A DNA stretch of 64,000 nt from Falsihalocynthiibacter arcticus (GCF_000812665.2 NZ_CP014327.1:4121501-4185500); one strand, 5' to 3'; numbered from the stretch's first letter, positions 33,751 to 43,570 are shown. Notes: generated from the letters alone by a model not told the origin. A program made the numbers and translations.

Positions 33751-35250
33751 TTATTCTTTGACCGCGCCTGCTGTGAGACCAGCGACGAGGTATTTTTGCA
33801 GGAACAAGAAGATGACCATGACAGGCAACACACCCACCAAGGCAGCGGCCATCATTTCGTTCCAAGTCACCGATTGATAACCGATGAATTCGTAGAGGCC
33901 CGCAGGCAAGGGTTGCAGTTCGCGGGTCTGGTTGAATGTGATTGCGAAGAGGAATTGCTGGGCATAGGCGCCGATAAACACGGCCACGCCCACAACGATC
34001 AATCCTGGTGTCGCAAGCGGCAAAACCACACGGCGCAGGGTGTACATACGCGACGCGCCATCCACAAAAACCGCCTCTTCCAATTCGCGCGGTATTTTCT
34101 CCAAGTAGGAGCGCAAGAGCCAGATACCCGTGGGGATCAGGAATGCCACACCCGGAACGATCATCGCCCAATAGGTGTTGAGCAACCCAAGACTGCGCAG
34201 CACACGATAAAGCGGGATCAAAAGGACCGCGCCGGTAAACATGTTTACGCCGAGAAAGATCGAAAGCGACGTGTTTTTGAACGGAAACTTGAGCCGCGCA
34301 TAGGCATAGGAGGCGGGAATTACGAAGAACATCGTGATCGCCGTTACGGACGACGCAATGAAGATCGAGTTGAAGATATAGCGCCCAAGCAGCGGCACCG
34401 TGATCCACATTTGCTTATATGCATCAAAACTAAAGTCATCAGACCAGAATTGATAAGGACTGCGGAAAAGATGCTCTAAGGGGCGCAACGAAGCCATAAA
34501 CATCTCAAAAAACGGCAGAAGCATGAAGATCGCGGACAAGAGCGACATCAACACAATCACAGGCATAATTTGCGGGATCGTGATGCGACGGAAGCGATAC
34601 CAACGCCCTGCCCCATCCACCCATGCGGCCTCATAGAGATCACGATTGACGCCCTGCATAGCCGCAAGGAAAAACAGCGTTACCATGGGAACGCCCACCC
34701 AAACATCCGTCACAATCGCCGAATAAAACGCCGAGGATTTATAGGCCAAAAATTCAAACGGCCCGTCCGTCAACCCAACCCTTTGAGCCAGCCCAGACAG
34801 AACGCCGAAATACCCGTTGTACAGCCACAACCAGCCAATACAGCCAATCGCGATTGGAATAACCCACGGCGGCATGACCAAAACCCGAAACAACGCGCGC
34901 CCCGGCACGGCGGCATTCAACAGCACCGCCCCAATCATTCCCAGCACCAATTTGAGCGCCACCGAGAGGAACATCCAATAAAACGTCCGCACGATTGTTT
35001 GGTGGAACTTCCTGCTGGCGAGTAATTCTTCGTAGTTGGCCGTCCCGATGTATTTCTCGCCGCCCAAGCCCGCTTCCATAAAGGATAGACGGACGGTTTC
35101 GACCAGAGGCCACGCAACGATCACCCCGATGAAAATCATCGCCGGCCCCACAAGAAGCCATGCAAAAAGGCTTTCCGAGTTAACGCTGCGCCGCTTCACT
35201 TCAGGCGCGTACACTTCATTTGGAACATTCGTGGCAACTGTCAATTTCAT
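33751..35250 (-). CDS. Fused ABC sugar permease (MalF-like N-part joined to MalG-like protein)
   Basis: 499 residues from ATG 35250. Residues 1-240 are a MalF-type permease up to and including its EAA loop (EAAWVDGAGRWYRFRRITIPQIMP). From about 241 a nearly complete MalG-type permease follows (MLLPFFEMFMASLRP ... EEAVFVDGASRMYTLRR ... TAGAVKE). The last one or two membrane helices of MalF and the first residues of MalG are absent, so the join looks like an in-frame deletion across the gene border. First gene of the operon, divergent from gntR at 35418. Transport competence is doubtful. Confidence 0.85.
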   Translation of the reverse strand: MKLTVATNVPNEVYAPEVKRRSVNSESLFAWLLVGPAMIFIGVIVAWPLVETVRLSFMEAGLGGEKYIGTANYEELLASRKFHQTIVRTFYWMFLSVALKLVLGMIGAVLLNAAVPGRALFRVLVMPPWVIPIAIGCIGWLWLYNGYFGVLSGLAQRVGLTDGPFEFLAYKSSAFYSAIVTDVWVGVPMVTLFFLAAMQGVNRDLYEAAWVDGAGRWYRFRRITIPQIMPVIVLMSLLSAIFMLLPFFEMFMASLRPLEHLFRSPYQFWSDDFSFDAYKQMWITVPLLGRYIFNSIFIASSVTAITMFFVIPASYAYARLKFPFKNTSLSIFLGVNMFTGAVLLIPLYRVLRSLGLLNTYWAMIVPGVAFLIPTGIWLLRSYLEKIPRELEEAVFVDGASRMYTLRRVVLPLATPGLIVVGVAVFIGAYAQQFLFAITFNQTRELQPLPAGLYEFIGYQSVTWNEMMAAALVGVLPVMVIFLFLQKYLVAGLTAGAVKE

Positions 35251-35417
35251 CCCCCAGATACACCTCAACGAATCAGAGGCGTTTTATAACAATACCAAAA
35301 GGAGCAACATCAAAAACCTGTTGTTTTACAAGTATATTATGGTAAATTGAACTCCAAAGCATGCAATTTGAAATCAAAATAGGTTTCCTTTTTATAATAC
35401 CACTGGAGTGATTCCCG
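35251..35417. promoter_or_regulatory. Divergent control region, GlcNAc uptake operon / gntR-hexosaminidase
   Basis: 167 bp, AT-rich in its centre, between two divergent units. Contains half-site-like TGGTA (about 35340) and TACCA (about 35400), about 50 bp apart, that could be a GntR/UTRA operator pair. No precise promoter hexamers are claimed. Confidence 0.35.
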
Positions 35418-36173
35418 ATGACCGAAAATTCTAAAATCTATGCTTTGGAGCACTGGTTCAATTCTGGGAATGGGCCGCGCTATCAACAACTGCATCGTCA
35501 TATTGCGAATGCGATCTCATCGGGGAAACTCCTGCAGGGGTCGCGCCTCCCTGCAGAGCGCGACATGGCGGAACTGGCTGGAATCAGTCGCGTCACCGTT
35601 CGCAAGGCTGTTGCCAAACTTGTGGCGGACGGGCTGATTGAACCGCGCCACGGGGCGGGGTCTTTTGTGCGAAACACCACCCAAAAACTCAAACAATCGC
35701 TCTCGACCCTCGTGTCCTTTACCGAAAACATGTCAGCGCGCGGGGTGGTCCCCACCAGCGAGGTGTTGTCAGCAGGGTTGTTCGCGCCCAGCCCTCAAGA
35801 GATGATCGCCCTTGGCCTCTCCGCCAACGATCAAGTCGCGCGGGTTCAACGTTTGCGGTTTGCGGGCAACGTGCCGATGGCGCTTGAAACCTCCTCACTA
35901 CCGCAAGACATCCTGCCCTATCCTGAGCGTGTGAAAGTATCGCTCTACTCTATTCTGCGCCAAACCCGACAGGCCCCAACCCGCGCCATTCAGCGGGTCA
36001 CCGCCGTCAATATTTCGGGCCAAGAGGCCAGCCACCTAAAACTACCCGATGGAACGGCGGTGTTGAAGATCGACCGCACAGGCTATCTCGCAACGCGACG
36101 CCCCATTGAATACACAACGGGTTTTTACCGATCCGACATTTACGATTTTATTTCAGAACTTGGGGTCGAATAA
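35418..36173 (+). CDS. GntR-family regulator with UTRA domain (NagR/DasR-like)
   Basis: 251 residues: an N-terminal winged helix (about 15-85, LPAERDMAELAGISRVTVRKAVAKLVADGLI), then a HutC/UTRA effector domain (about 95-245). It is directly followed by the hexosaminidase gene with no gap and is divergent from the sugar uptake operon. The regulators of GlcNAc catabolism in many bacteria (NagR, DasR, NagQ) are of this type and sense GlcN-6-P or GlcNAc-6-P. The specific assignment is by context. Confidence 0.85.
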   Translation: MTENSKIYALEHWFNSGNGPRYQQLHRHIANAISSGKLLQGSRLPAERDMAELAGISRVTVRKAVAKLVADGLIEPRHGAGSFVRNTTQKLKQSLSTLVSFTENMSARGVVPTSEVLSAGLFAPSPQEMIALGLSANDQVARVQRLRFAGNVPMALETSSLPQDILPYPERVKVSLYSILRQTRQAPTRAIQRVTAVNISGQEASHLKLPDGTAVLKIDRTGYLATRRPIEYTTGFYRSDIYDFISELGVE

Positions 36174-37958
36174 ATGGACTATACTTGCCGCCTCGATGGG
36201 CAATTCATGCGCTGCACACTCACACCAGATCGCGCCCTGAAAGTGCCCATTTTCTGTTTTTCGGGGATGGGTCCGATCACTGCAACTTCAGGCGGAAATC
36301 GTGTCCGCGGCACGGGCAGTTATACAGAAATCGCCCTGCCTGACCTTGCAGAAAATGTCGCCCACACCGTGACACTTGAATATTCTGGCGGCTTCAAACC
36401 GGCCAATCGCGCATGGATGCCCCTTGGGCCCTACTTACGTGCTGGCAACGAATTGATCCCTCTGCCCCCTACCCCCGCAGGCTTCCGCGCAAAACCTCAA
36501 GCGGCACCACCCGCCTTTGCGGGCCTGCGCCTTGTCCCGCAACCCACGTCCTTTGTTGCAACAGGTGAAAGCGTGGACCTTACCCACATCAGCGCCTCGA
36601 ACGACGCCTTTGATGCCGTGGCACAACTGGCCCAACGGCGAGGGCTTGAACCCTTTTTATGCGGCGGCGGACTGCCAGTCGTCTTCAAGCAAGATGCCTC
36701 CCGCAAAGACGCCTATACCCTCGATATTCAACCTGACGGAATTTCAGTCTCCGCCAGTTCCTACGGCGGACGTTTTTACGCGGGTATCACTCTTTTGACC
36801 CTTCGAAACACCCACGCGGGCAAAGTCCCCTGCGGGGCAATCACCGACAGTTCCCGCTTTAACTGGCGCGGACAACATCTTGATACGGCACGACATTTCT
36901 ATCAACCTGAAACGATCCACGATTTACTGGATGTCATGGCTATACTGAAATTCAATCGCTTTCATTGGCACTTTGCCGATGACGAAGCTTTCCGCCTTCA
37001 AATTGATTGCTTCCCCGAACTTTGGCAACGCACGGAAAAACGTGGCGAAGGGCACTTGATGCCTGCGCTCTTTTCTGGCGCTATTGAGGCCGGAGGGAGC
37101 TATTCAAAACGGGAGGCCAAGGCGGTCATTGAACATGCCAAAGCCCTCAATATTGAGGTTCTCCCCGAAATCGAAGCCCCCGCCCACGCCCTTGCAACAA
37201 CCTACGTTTTCCCCGATGTCCGAGACCCCGCCGACAATGGTGCGGAAGTTAGCGTGCAAGGCTATCACGGCAACGCGATGAACCCCGCGATGCCGAAAAC
37301 TTGGGAGGTGCTCAATGTGATTGTCGCCGAGGTTGGCGCGCTGTTCCCGTTCGGGCATCTGCATCTTGGATGTGATGAACTGCCAGAGGACACATGGATG
37401 GGCTCTCCCAAGGCGCGCGCTTTGATGAAAGAGCATAATCTGGAAACCACCCAAGACTTACAGGGCTGGACCATGGCCAAACTTGCACAGACTGTCGCCG
37501 ACGCAGGACTACGCCCCGCAGCATGGGAAGAGGCCGCACAGGGCTCAAATGGTGGCATCGGCAACAACGCGATCCTGTTCACATGGACCGGCCAAGGCCC
37601 CGGACTTGCAGCGGCGCGTTGTGGCTACGATGTTGTCATGTGCCCCGCACAGCATGCTTATCTCGACATGGCCCACACCAACGACACCGACGATTGGGGC
37701 GCAAGTTGGGCCGCCTTCGTGTCCTTGGGTGACACCATCGCATGGGACCCCGTGCCCGATCCAGACCTCGCCGACAAGATTATCGGAGTGCAAGGCGCGT
37801 TTTGGTCGGAGTTTACCACTGAGGATAGTCAACTTTGGCCGATGATCCTGCCACGTATTTTGGGGATAGCAGTGAAGGCGTGGCAAACGGAGGACATGAC
37901 CGAGGACAGCCTGACACGCCTCGCACACCATTATCGAGACATGTCTTTGGCTCCGTAA
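36174..37958 (+). CDS. Beta-N-acetylhexosaminidase (glycoside hydrolase family 20)
   Basis: 594 residues. An N-terminal non-catalytic part (about 1-230) is followed by a TIM barrel starting FNWRGQHLDTARHFYQPETI. The catalytic Asp-Glu pair D401-E402 is in HLGCDELPED; WHFADDEAFRLQ and a tryptophan-rich sugar site are also present. It releases terminal GlcNAc/GalNAc from chitin oligomers or glycans by substrate-assisted catalysis. No clear signal peptide, so probably cytoplasmic, acting on imported oligosaccharides. The stop is 3 bp from that of the convergent exporter gene. Confidence 0.93.
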   Translation: MDYTCRLDGQFMRCTLTPDRALKVPIFCFSGMGPITATSGGNRVRGTGSYTEIALPDLAENVAHTVTLEYSGGFKPANRAWMPLGPYLRAGNELIPLPPTPAGFRAKPQAAPPAFAGLRLVPQPTSFVATGESVDLTHISASNDAFDAVAQLAQRRGLEPFLCGGGLPVVFKQDASRKDAYTLDIQPDGISVSASSYGGRFYAGITLLTLRNTHAGKVPCGAITDSSRFNWRGQHLDTARHFYQPETIHDLLDVMAILKFNRFHWHFADDEAFRLQIDCFPELWQRTEKRGEGHLMPALFSGAIEAGGSYSKREAKAVIEHAKALNIEVLPEIEAPAHALATTYVFPDVRDPADNGAEVSVQGYHGNAMNPAMPKTWEVLNVIVAEVGALFPFGHLHLGCDELPEDTWMGSPKARALMKEHNLETTQDLQGWTMAKLAQTVADAGLRPAAWEEAAQGSNGGIGNNAILFTWTGQGPGLAAARCGYDVVMCPAQHAYLDMAHTNDTDDWGASWAAFVSLGDTIAWDPVPDPDLADKIIGVQGAFWSEFTTEDSQLWPMILPRILGIAVKAWQTEDMTEDSLTRLAHHYRDMSLAP

Positions 37959-37960
37959 CT

Positions 37961-38970
37961 TCACCCCAAAAGGGCGATCCCCCCCAACACAAACGCCGCA
38001 AGGAACGTGGTTTGAGCGACGATGATTAACATCGCCTTTGCGCCAACGCTTTTGAGTTGCACCACCGAGGTTTTCATTCCAACCCCCGCGACCGCCGTCA
38101 CGAGCATAGCGCGCGAGACCGTGTCAGCGGGGGTTTTCACAACATCGGGAATGAGGTGAAAGGAATTTGCAACCGCGAGGGCCAAGAACCCCAAGACAAA
38201 TAACGGCAACAGCGGTGGTCGTTTTGCCCCTGCGGGAACGGAATGCCGCAAAACGAGTGCCCCAAAGAATACAACGGGTGCTAAGAGTGCGACGCGGAAC
38301 AATTTGACGACGGTTGAAATGTCCCCAACCTCATCAGAAATCGAGTACCCTGCCCCAACGACCTGCGCCACATCGTGGATCGTTCCGCCCAAAAACAACC
38401 CTGAGGACTTTGCGTCCAAGCCAAGGACTTCCGCCAAGATCGGATAGAAAATCATCGCGAGAGTGGACAGAAGCGTGACCGAGATCACTGCGAACGAAAG
38501 GTCGCGTTCGCTTTCGGGACGATCCGGCAAAAGCGAACTAATAGCCATCGCCGCAGACGCCCCACAAATCGCCACAGATCCCCCGTCAAGAAGCCAAATA
38601 AGCGATCCTTGCCAACCAAAGGTGCCAACGCGACCGACAACAAAATCGTCGCCATAACGCTACCAACGATCAACGCCAAATTGAGCGGGCCGATTAATTG
38701 CAGCATCTCGCCGCTGACGCGTATTCCCAACAGAGCCACACCAATGCGTAAAACAACCCGCGAGGCGAAAAGGATTCCGGGGGCGGTGCGCTCGTCTTCT
38801 GAGAGGAATTGAAGCGGCATGCCCAGTAGAATTGCCATAAGCATCACAGGCGCGCCGTAGTGATCAGACAAAAACTGCGCCGCCATGGCGACCATCGCCG
38901 CTAGCAACACCCCAGGTGCCAGAACGCCGAATGAGGATTTTTCAAGGGGTGCGGCGGAAGATTTGGGCAT
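37961..38970 (-). pseudogene. YeiH-family putative sulfate/sulfite exporter, one-base frameshift
   Basis: The first part from ATG 38970 (PGVLLAAMVAMAAQFLSDHYG ... LRIGVALLGIRVSG ... GKDRLFGFLTG) and the second (AICGASAAMAISSLLPD ... HDVAQVVGAGY ... GMKTSVVQLKSVG) are the two halves of one 10-helix YeiH/UPF0324 protein. The present run of five G (38584-38580 on the minus strand) shifts frame; six would restore LTGGSVAICGAS. It follows the Gfo/Idh gene in the regulator operon, opposite to the monooxygenase genes, consistent with export of sulfite or sulfate from a desulfonation pathway (inference). Confidence 0.8.
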
Positions 38971-39019
38971 GGGATAATTCCAACGATATTGGGAGGGCAG
39001 TGACGCGCGGACGGCTTGA

Positions 39020-40144
39020 CTATTTCGGTGCGATAAACTCGGACCACAGCACCGTTTGCCCCGAAGTCGCACTCAATTGGGCGGCCATTCCCATTGCAAC
39101 AGCCTTCCAGCCATCCTCAAGCCCAACTTCAGGCGTCGCACGCTCTCCGCGCACCAAAGCCAGAAACCCTTCGTGCTGATAATAGGTGGCGCCATTGTGA
39201 TCGCCCGCTTCAAGCAGGCGCGGATCGACGGGGATTTCGCGGGCCTCAGGGCCTTTAGGCGCACGCGGGCTGACGATCAATTGAGGGATAGGAGCCTCGC
39301 CCAAATGCTCAGGCCAAAAGCGACCGGGGCCAGGCACCAGCGCCTCAATTTTTCCATCTGGCCCAACCACGCTAACTTCCTCTTGATAGCGCGATCCTTC
39401 GGCGAACATGCAAAGTTCCAACATCGCGCGCATCCCGTTTTCGAAATCCACGATGACATAGCCATTGTCTAGAATATCGGACGGTTTTCCGTCGTAGGAT
39501 TCATCAAGGTGGTTCACGTCTTGGCCTGCACTCGCCATAATGCGTGTCGGCTCGGAACCCGTTAAAAGGCGCATCAAGTCAAAGAAATGGCAGCATTTCT
39601 CCACGAATGTGCCGCCAGATTTAGCGTTAAATCGGTTCCAGTCGTTGACCTTTTCCAAGAACGGAAAGCGGTGTTCGCGGATCGAAAGCATTTTGATCCC
39701 TCCCGTCGCGCGCTCAACCTCTTGGCAAAGCGCCGCAATCGGCGGCATATATCGATATTCCATCGCCACCCAAACAGGTGCGGGATAGGACGCCTGAAAG
39801 GCAAGGACCTGCGAAAGCGTTTCAGGATCGGTAAACAGGGGTTTTTCAACCAAAATGGGCAGCGGGCGCGTTTGCGCAATCACCTCAAGTTGCTCAAGTT
39901 GCTCAAGATGCATAAAGTTCGGGCTCACAATCACCAAGCAATCAAGCTCCGAAATGGCAAGAAGTTCTTCAACACTCGCACAAAACGTCGCTTGCGGGGC
40001 AAACCCTGCCGCAATTTGCGCCATGGTCGCGTCTGGTTCAAAAATCGCCGCCACACGCGTATTTGGCAATAGCGCGATATTGCGCAGATGCTCCTGCCCC
40101 ATCATGCCACAGCCGATGAGCCCGTAATTGGTAGTCTTAGACAT
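39020..40144 (-). CDS. Gfo/Idh/MocA-family oxidoreductase
   Basis: 374 residues from ATG 40144 (GAGGA 6 bp upstream; an ATG at 40150 would abut it). N-terminal NAD(P) site GLIGCGMMGQEHLRN, then VEKPLFTD and the catalytic-region GGTFVEKCCHFFDLMRL. Dehydrogenase for a sugar or inositol-type substrate. Lies 9 bp after gntR and before the YeiH gene; its part in the presumed sulfosugar pathway is unknown. Confidence 0.87.
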   Translation of the reverse strand: MSKTTNYGLIGCGMMGQEHLRNIALLPNTRVAAIFEPDATMAQIAAGFAPQATFCASVEELLAISELDCLVIVSPNFMHLEQLEQLEVIAQTRPLPILVEKPLFTDPETLSQVLAFQASYPAPVWVAMEYRYMPPIAALCQEVERATGGIKMLSIREHRFPFLEKVNDWNRFNAKSGGTFVEKCCHFFDLMRLLTGSEPTRIMASAGQDVNHLDESYDGKPSDILDNGYVIVDFENGMRAMLELCMFAEGSRYQEEVSVVGPDGKIEALVPGPGRFWPEHLGEAPIPQLIVSPRAPKGPEAREIPVDPRLLEAGDHNGATYYQHEGFLALVRGERATPEVGLEDGWKAVAMGMAAQLSATSGQTVLWSEFIAPK

Positions 40145-40153
40145 ATTCATTCC

Positions 40154-40864
40154 TCACTTCATGCGCTGCACATAGAGTGCACGATCTGTGTCAAACCACG
40201 TGCGTGAAAACTCGACGGCTTCGGGTTCCTGTGCCCAACTCAGCCGTTCGATATACCCTGAAATCGCTCCTGCCGGTTTTCCAAAAGTCTCTGGAGACCA
40301 ATCTGGAACATCTTGAATTCCCACACGATCTTCGGCCCGCGCAATCCAAAACCCAAGCTGTTTTTGGTAAAAATGATAGAGAGAGTCAGAGAGCACTCCA
40401 GCGGGGACAGTCCCCGCATTTTGATCAAGCCAAATCTCCTCAATCGCGACGACCGTTTTATTGAGATACCGTAACCGGCGAATACGCGTTCCCGCGTCGG
40501 AGGTGCCAAATCTCGGCAAATCCACAGGCTTTGCCATGGCTTGAATGTCCAGAATATCAGCGCGCGGCAACCCGCCCCCCTCGAGAAGTTCAAGACGAAA
40601 CATCGCATAAACACTATCGGCTTCGCCACCATGCCGCACATAATTCCCCGACCCCTGAACGCTTTCCAGAAGGTTCTTTTTGATGAGAATCGCCAAGGCC
40701 TTTCGCAGCGTCCCAACCGAGGTATTTAGCGAGTCCGCCATGGCCCGCTCGGGCGGCAAACGCTCTCCATCCATCAACCGTCCCGCACTGATATCCCGAA
40801 TAAGCAATTCGCTTATTTGAACATACATTGGCAGTGCATTCGGGCTCTCATTCGACGAGACCAT
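40154..40864 (-). CDS. GntR-family regulator with UTRA domain
   Basis: 236 residues from ATG 40864, which has GGAGGAAG upstream. Winged helix (about 15-80, LPPERAMADSLNTSVGTLRKALAILIKKNLL) and UTRA domain (about 90-235). Divergent from the monooxygenase/TRAP operon, leading its own operon with a Gfo/Idh oxidoreductase and a YeiH exporter. Probably controls both by binding the 112-bp intergenic region. Confidence 0.87.
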   Translation of the reverse strand: MVSSNESPNALPMYVQISELLIRDISAGRLMDGERLPPERAMADSLNTSVGTLRKALAILIKKNLLESVQGSGNYVRHGGEADSVYAMFRLELLEGGGLPRADILDIQAMAKPVDLPRFGTSDAGTRIRRLRYLNKTVVAIEEIWLDQNAGTVPAGVLSDSLYHFYQKQLGFWIARAEDRVGIQDVPDWSPETFGKPAGAISGYIERLSWAQEPEAVEFSRTWFDTDRALYVQRMK

Positions 40865-40901
40865 GAGCTTCCTCCGCATGCGACAGTCTGCCGCAACAAT
40901 A

Positions 40902-40927
40902 ATTGATACACTATTGATCTATATCAA
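40902..40927. promoter_or_regulatory. Candidate operator in the gntR/monooxygenase intergenic region
   Basis: TTGAT-CTAT-ATCAA (40914-40927) is an inverted repeat; with an upstream TTGATA at 40903-40908 there are three related half-sites at roughly helical spacing. It lies between the divergent starts, where a GntR dimer would act. Confidence 0.45.
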
Positions 40928-40976
40928 AGACAGTGCTATGCAAGCAAAAAATGAAGCGAACTTCGGGAGATTTGAT

Positions 40977-42131
40977 ATGAGTGTTGTTCCAATAACATCG
41001 CCCAGCTTGGAAGCAGCAGAAGTGTCTTGGTTTTCCGCACTTTGCTCGGATGACTACCAATTTTTAGGGGTTCCGGACGGCGATTTGCGCTCTAGCTGGG
41101 CTCATTGCAGCGACATCGTCAAAACCGCCGAAAAGCAAGGTTTTCGCAATATTCTGTGTCCGTCATCCTATCAGGTTGGCCAAGACACGCTCTCGTTTGT
41201 CGCGGGCTGTGCGCCCATCACAACAGACATCAATCTCCTCGCGGCCGTGCGCTGCGGCGAAGTGCAGCCGATCATGTTGGCGCGCACGATCGCAACGCTC
41301 GACCACATGCTTGAGGGTCGCTTGACCGTTAATATCATCAGCTCCGATTTTCCCGGCGAAAAGGCCGAAAGTGGCTTTCGCTATCAACGCTCCCGCGAAG
41401 TCGTAGAGATTCTGAAGCAAGCGTGGACACAGGACGAAATCAACTACGAAGGCGAGGTTTATAACTTCAAAGGCCTTACAACGGACCCTGTCAAACCCTA
41501 CCAAACCGGCGGCCCTCTTCTGTATTTTGGCGGCTATTCCCCTGCGGCGCTTGAACTTTGCGGACAGCATTGCGACGTTTACCTAATGTGGCCCGAAAAG
41601 CAGGAAGAGCTGGCGGGCCGGATGCGCGCCGTGAACGCCGTTGCCGAAAAGTATAACCGCACATTGGATTACGGCCTGCGCGTTCATATGATCGTGCGCG
41701 ACACCGAAAAAGAAGCACAGGAATACGCGGAATATATAACGTCAAAACTCGACGATGACTATGGTCGCATGATCCGTGAACGCGCGTTGGATTCAACCTC
41801 CCTCGGCGTTTCACATCAGGCCAAAAACCGCGAACTTGCGGATGAATTTGGCTATATCGAACCCAATCTTTGGACAGGCGTGGGCCGTGCGCGCTCAGGC
41901 TGTGGCGCGGCGCTCGTAGGCTCTGCGGATCAGGTTCTTAGCAAGATCGAAGACTATCAAAAAATGGGCATTCGCGCGTTTATTTTCTCGGGATATCCGC
42001 ACATCGAAGAGGCCGAGTATTTTGGCAAACTTGTGATGCCCCACCTCAAAACTTGCTCGTTGCCACAGGCCTATGGCCGTGTCCCGAGCCATGCCCCCAA
42101 CACCCCTCTCGCAGCAGGAGTTCGCCGTTAA
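40977..42131 (+). CDS. LLM-class FMNH2-dependent monooxygenase (candidate sulfoquinovose monooxygenase, SmoC-like)
   Basis: 384 residues from ATG 40977 (GGGAGA at 6 bp; longer in-frame starts lack a site). Luciferase-like TIM barrel of the alkanesulfonate monooxygenase (SsuD) group: LGVPDGDLRSSW, LLAAVRCGEVQPIMLARTIATLDHM, INIISSDFPGEK-like NIISSDFPGEK, GPLLYFGGYSPAALE. With reduced FMN and O2 such enzymes cleave C-S bonds, releasing sulfite. The neighbours (aldo-keto reductase, flavin reductase, YeiH exporter) reproduce the SmoC/SmoB/SmoA set of the SMO pathway. Substrate assignment is inference. Confidence 0.8.
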   Translation: MSVVPITSPSLEAAEVSWFSALCSDDYQFLGVPDGDLRSSWAHCSDIVKTAEKQGFRNILCPSSYQVGQDTLSFVAGCAPITTDINLLAAVRCGEVQPIMLARTIATLDHMLEGRLTVNIISSDFPGEKAESGFRYQRSREVVEILKQAWTQDEINYEGEVYNFKGLTTDPVKPYQTGGPLLYFGGYSPAALELCGQHCDVYLMWPEKQEELAGRMRAVNAVAEKYNRTLDYGLRVHMIVRDTEKEAQEYAEYITSKLDDDYGRMIRERALDSTSLGVSHQAKNRELADEFGYIEPNLWTGVGRARSGCGAALVGSADQVLSKIEDYQKMGIRAFIFSGYPHIEEAEYFGKLVMPHLKTCSLPQAYGRVPSHAPNTPLAAGVRR

Positions 42132-43021
42132 TGGAACGCGTCGCTTTATCAGATACACTAAATTTAAGCCGCATTGTCTATGGCATGTGGCGGATTGCGG
42201 ACGACAAAGACACCTCGGCCAAACACGTCGAAGCCAAGATCAACGCTTGCCTTGAACAGGGCATCACCACCTTTGATCAGGCCGATATTTATGGCGGCTA
42301 TACAGCGGAAGCGGTTCTGGGAAATGCCCTGCGTGCAGCGCCCTCTCTCCGGTCCCAAATGCAAATCGTCACCAAATGCGATATCGTCGCGCCGATGGGC
42401 CGATACGCGGATGCTACGGTCAAACATTACGACACTTCGGCGGCGCATATTAATGCCTCGGTCGAAAACTCATTGCGTGACATGGCGACCGATCACATCG
42501 ATCTTTTGCTCATCCACCGCCCCGACCCTTTCATGGACCACTTTGAGACAGGCAATGCGCTCGACGCAGTGGTGCGCTCAGGTAAGGTTGGCGACGTCGG
42601 CGTGTCAAATTTCAAGCCGTGGGACTGGGAATTATTGCAATCCGGTATGGACACAAAACTGGTCACCAACCAGATTGAAGTCTCCTTGGCGGCGACAGAG
42701 TCCCTCACGAACGGCGACATGGCCTTTCATCAGAAAAACAACCAGCGCGTCATGGCGTGGTCGCCCTTGGGTGGCGGTGGATTGATGGTTTCCGAAACGG
42801 AAGTCGGCGCGCACCTAGTTGAAATCGCAGAAGAAAATAATGTCGACACCGCCGCGGTTGCCGTGGCATGGCTTCTGGCGCATCCGGCAAAAATCTTGCC
42901 TGTCATGGGCACAAATAACCTCAAACGGATCGCAGCGTTGTCGAATGCCCTCAAAGTCAAGATGGATCGCCAAACGTGGTTCCGCCTGTATTCTGCAGCT
43001 ATCGGCGGTGAGGTCGCGTAA
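42131..43021 (+). CDS. Aldo-keto reductase (candidate 6-oxo-glucose reductase, SmoB-like)
   Basis: 296 residues from ATG 42131, overlapping the monooxygenase stop (TAATG). AKR fold: SRIVYGMWRI, catalytic Asp and Tyr in DQADIYGGYTAE, Lys in VTKCDIV, LLIHRPDPFMD, VGVSNFKPWDWELL, and the C-terminal cofactor region PVMGTNNLKRIAAL. In the SMO pathway SmoB reduces the 6-oxo-glucose left by the monooxygenase to glucose. That role is inferred from gene order. Confidence 0.82.
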   Translation: MERVALSDTLNLSRIVYGMWRIADDKDTSAKHVEAKINACLEQGITTFDQADIYGGYTAEAVLGNALRAAPSLRSQMQIVTKCDIVAPMGRYADATVKHYDTSAAHINASVENSLRDMATDHIDLLLIHRPDPFMDHFETGNALDAVVRSGKVGDVGVSNFKPWDWELLQSGMDTKLVTNQIEVSLAATESLTNGDMAFHQKNNQRVMAWSPLGGGGLMVSETEVGAHLVEIAEENNVDTAAVAVAWLLAHPAKILPVMGTNNLKRIAALSNALKVKMDRQTWFRLYSAAIGGEVA

Positions 43022-43524
43022 TGGCGTTTGCGTCTCGCCAATTCACACCGGACTCTGACAACGCCCGTCAATTGCGCGATGCGTTTGGACGTTTTTCGAC
43101 GGGGGTTACGGTTGTTACCGTTGCCTCAGAAGACGGCCCTATCGGGATGACAGCGAACAGTTTTTCGTCGCTGTCGTTGGACCCAGCATTGGTTCTGTGG
43201 TCCCCTGCTATTGGATCGCGTCGTTATAAATACTTCGCAAATGCCGAGTACTTTGCAATTCATATACTGAGCGACGAAGACAAACACATTTGCGAAGGGT
43301 TCGCCAAAAATGGTCACGCATTTGAGGCACTAGAGCATCGGACAAACAGCCACGGCGTGCCGTTAATTGAAAATTGCCTCGCGCGCTTTGAATGCCGTCA
43401 TGTTGCCACGCATCCTGGAGGGGATCATGTCATCGTTGTCGGCCAAGTTGAAAATGTAGAACTCCGAGACGGGACTCCGTTGACGTTTTATGGTGGAAAA
43501 TATGGGAAGATTCAGGCCGCATAA
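43021..43524 (+). CDS. Flavin reductase (candidate SmoA-like partner of the monooxygenase)
   Basis: 167 residues, flavin-reductase-like domain: FGRFSTGVTVVTVASEDGPIGMTANSFSSLSLDPALVLWS, then AIHILSDEDK and ARFECRHVATHPGGDHVIVVGQV. Supplies FMNH2 from NAD(P)H to the LLM monooxygenase. Starts within the stop of the previous gene (TAATG). A small GTTCCC/GGGAAC hairpin (43533-43553) separates it from the TRAP genes. Confidence 0.88.
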   Translation: MAFASRQFTPDSDNARQLRDAFGRFSTGVTVVTVASEDGPIGMTANSFSSLSLDPALVLWSPAIGSRRYKYFANAEYFAIHILSDEDKHICEGFAKNGHAFEALEHRTNSHGVPLIENCLARFECRHVATHPGGDHVIVVGQVENVELRDGTPLTFYGGKYGKIQAA

Positions 43525-43570
43525 GGTTTGAGCGTTCCCTCATTTCGGGGGAACAACAGGGGGGAGCCTG

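Noticed and set aside
35300-35410. DasR-type dre operator
   Set aside because: Only separated TGGTA/TACCA half-sites are present; no 16-bp dre-like palindrome, so only a general control region is annotated.
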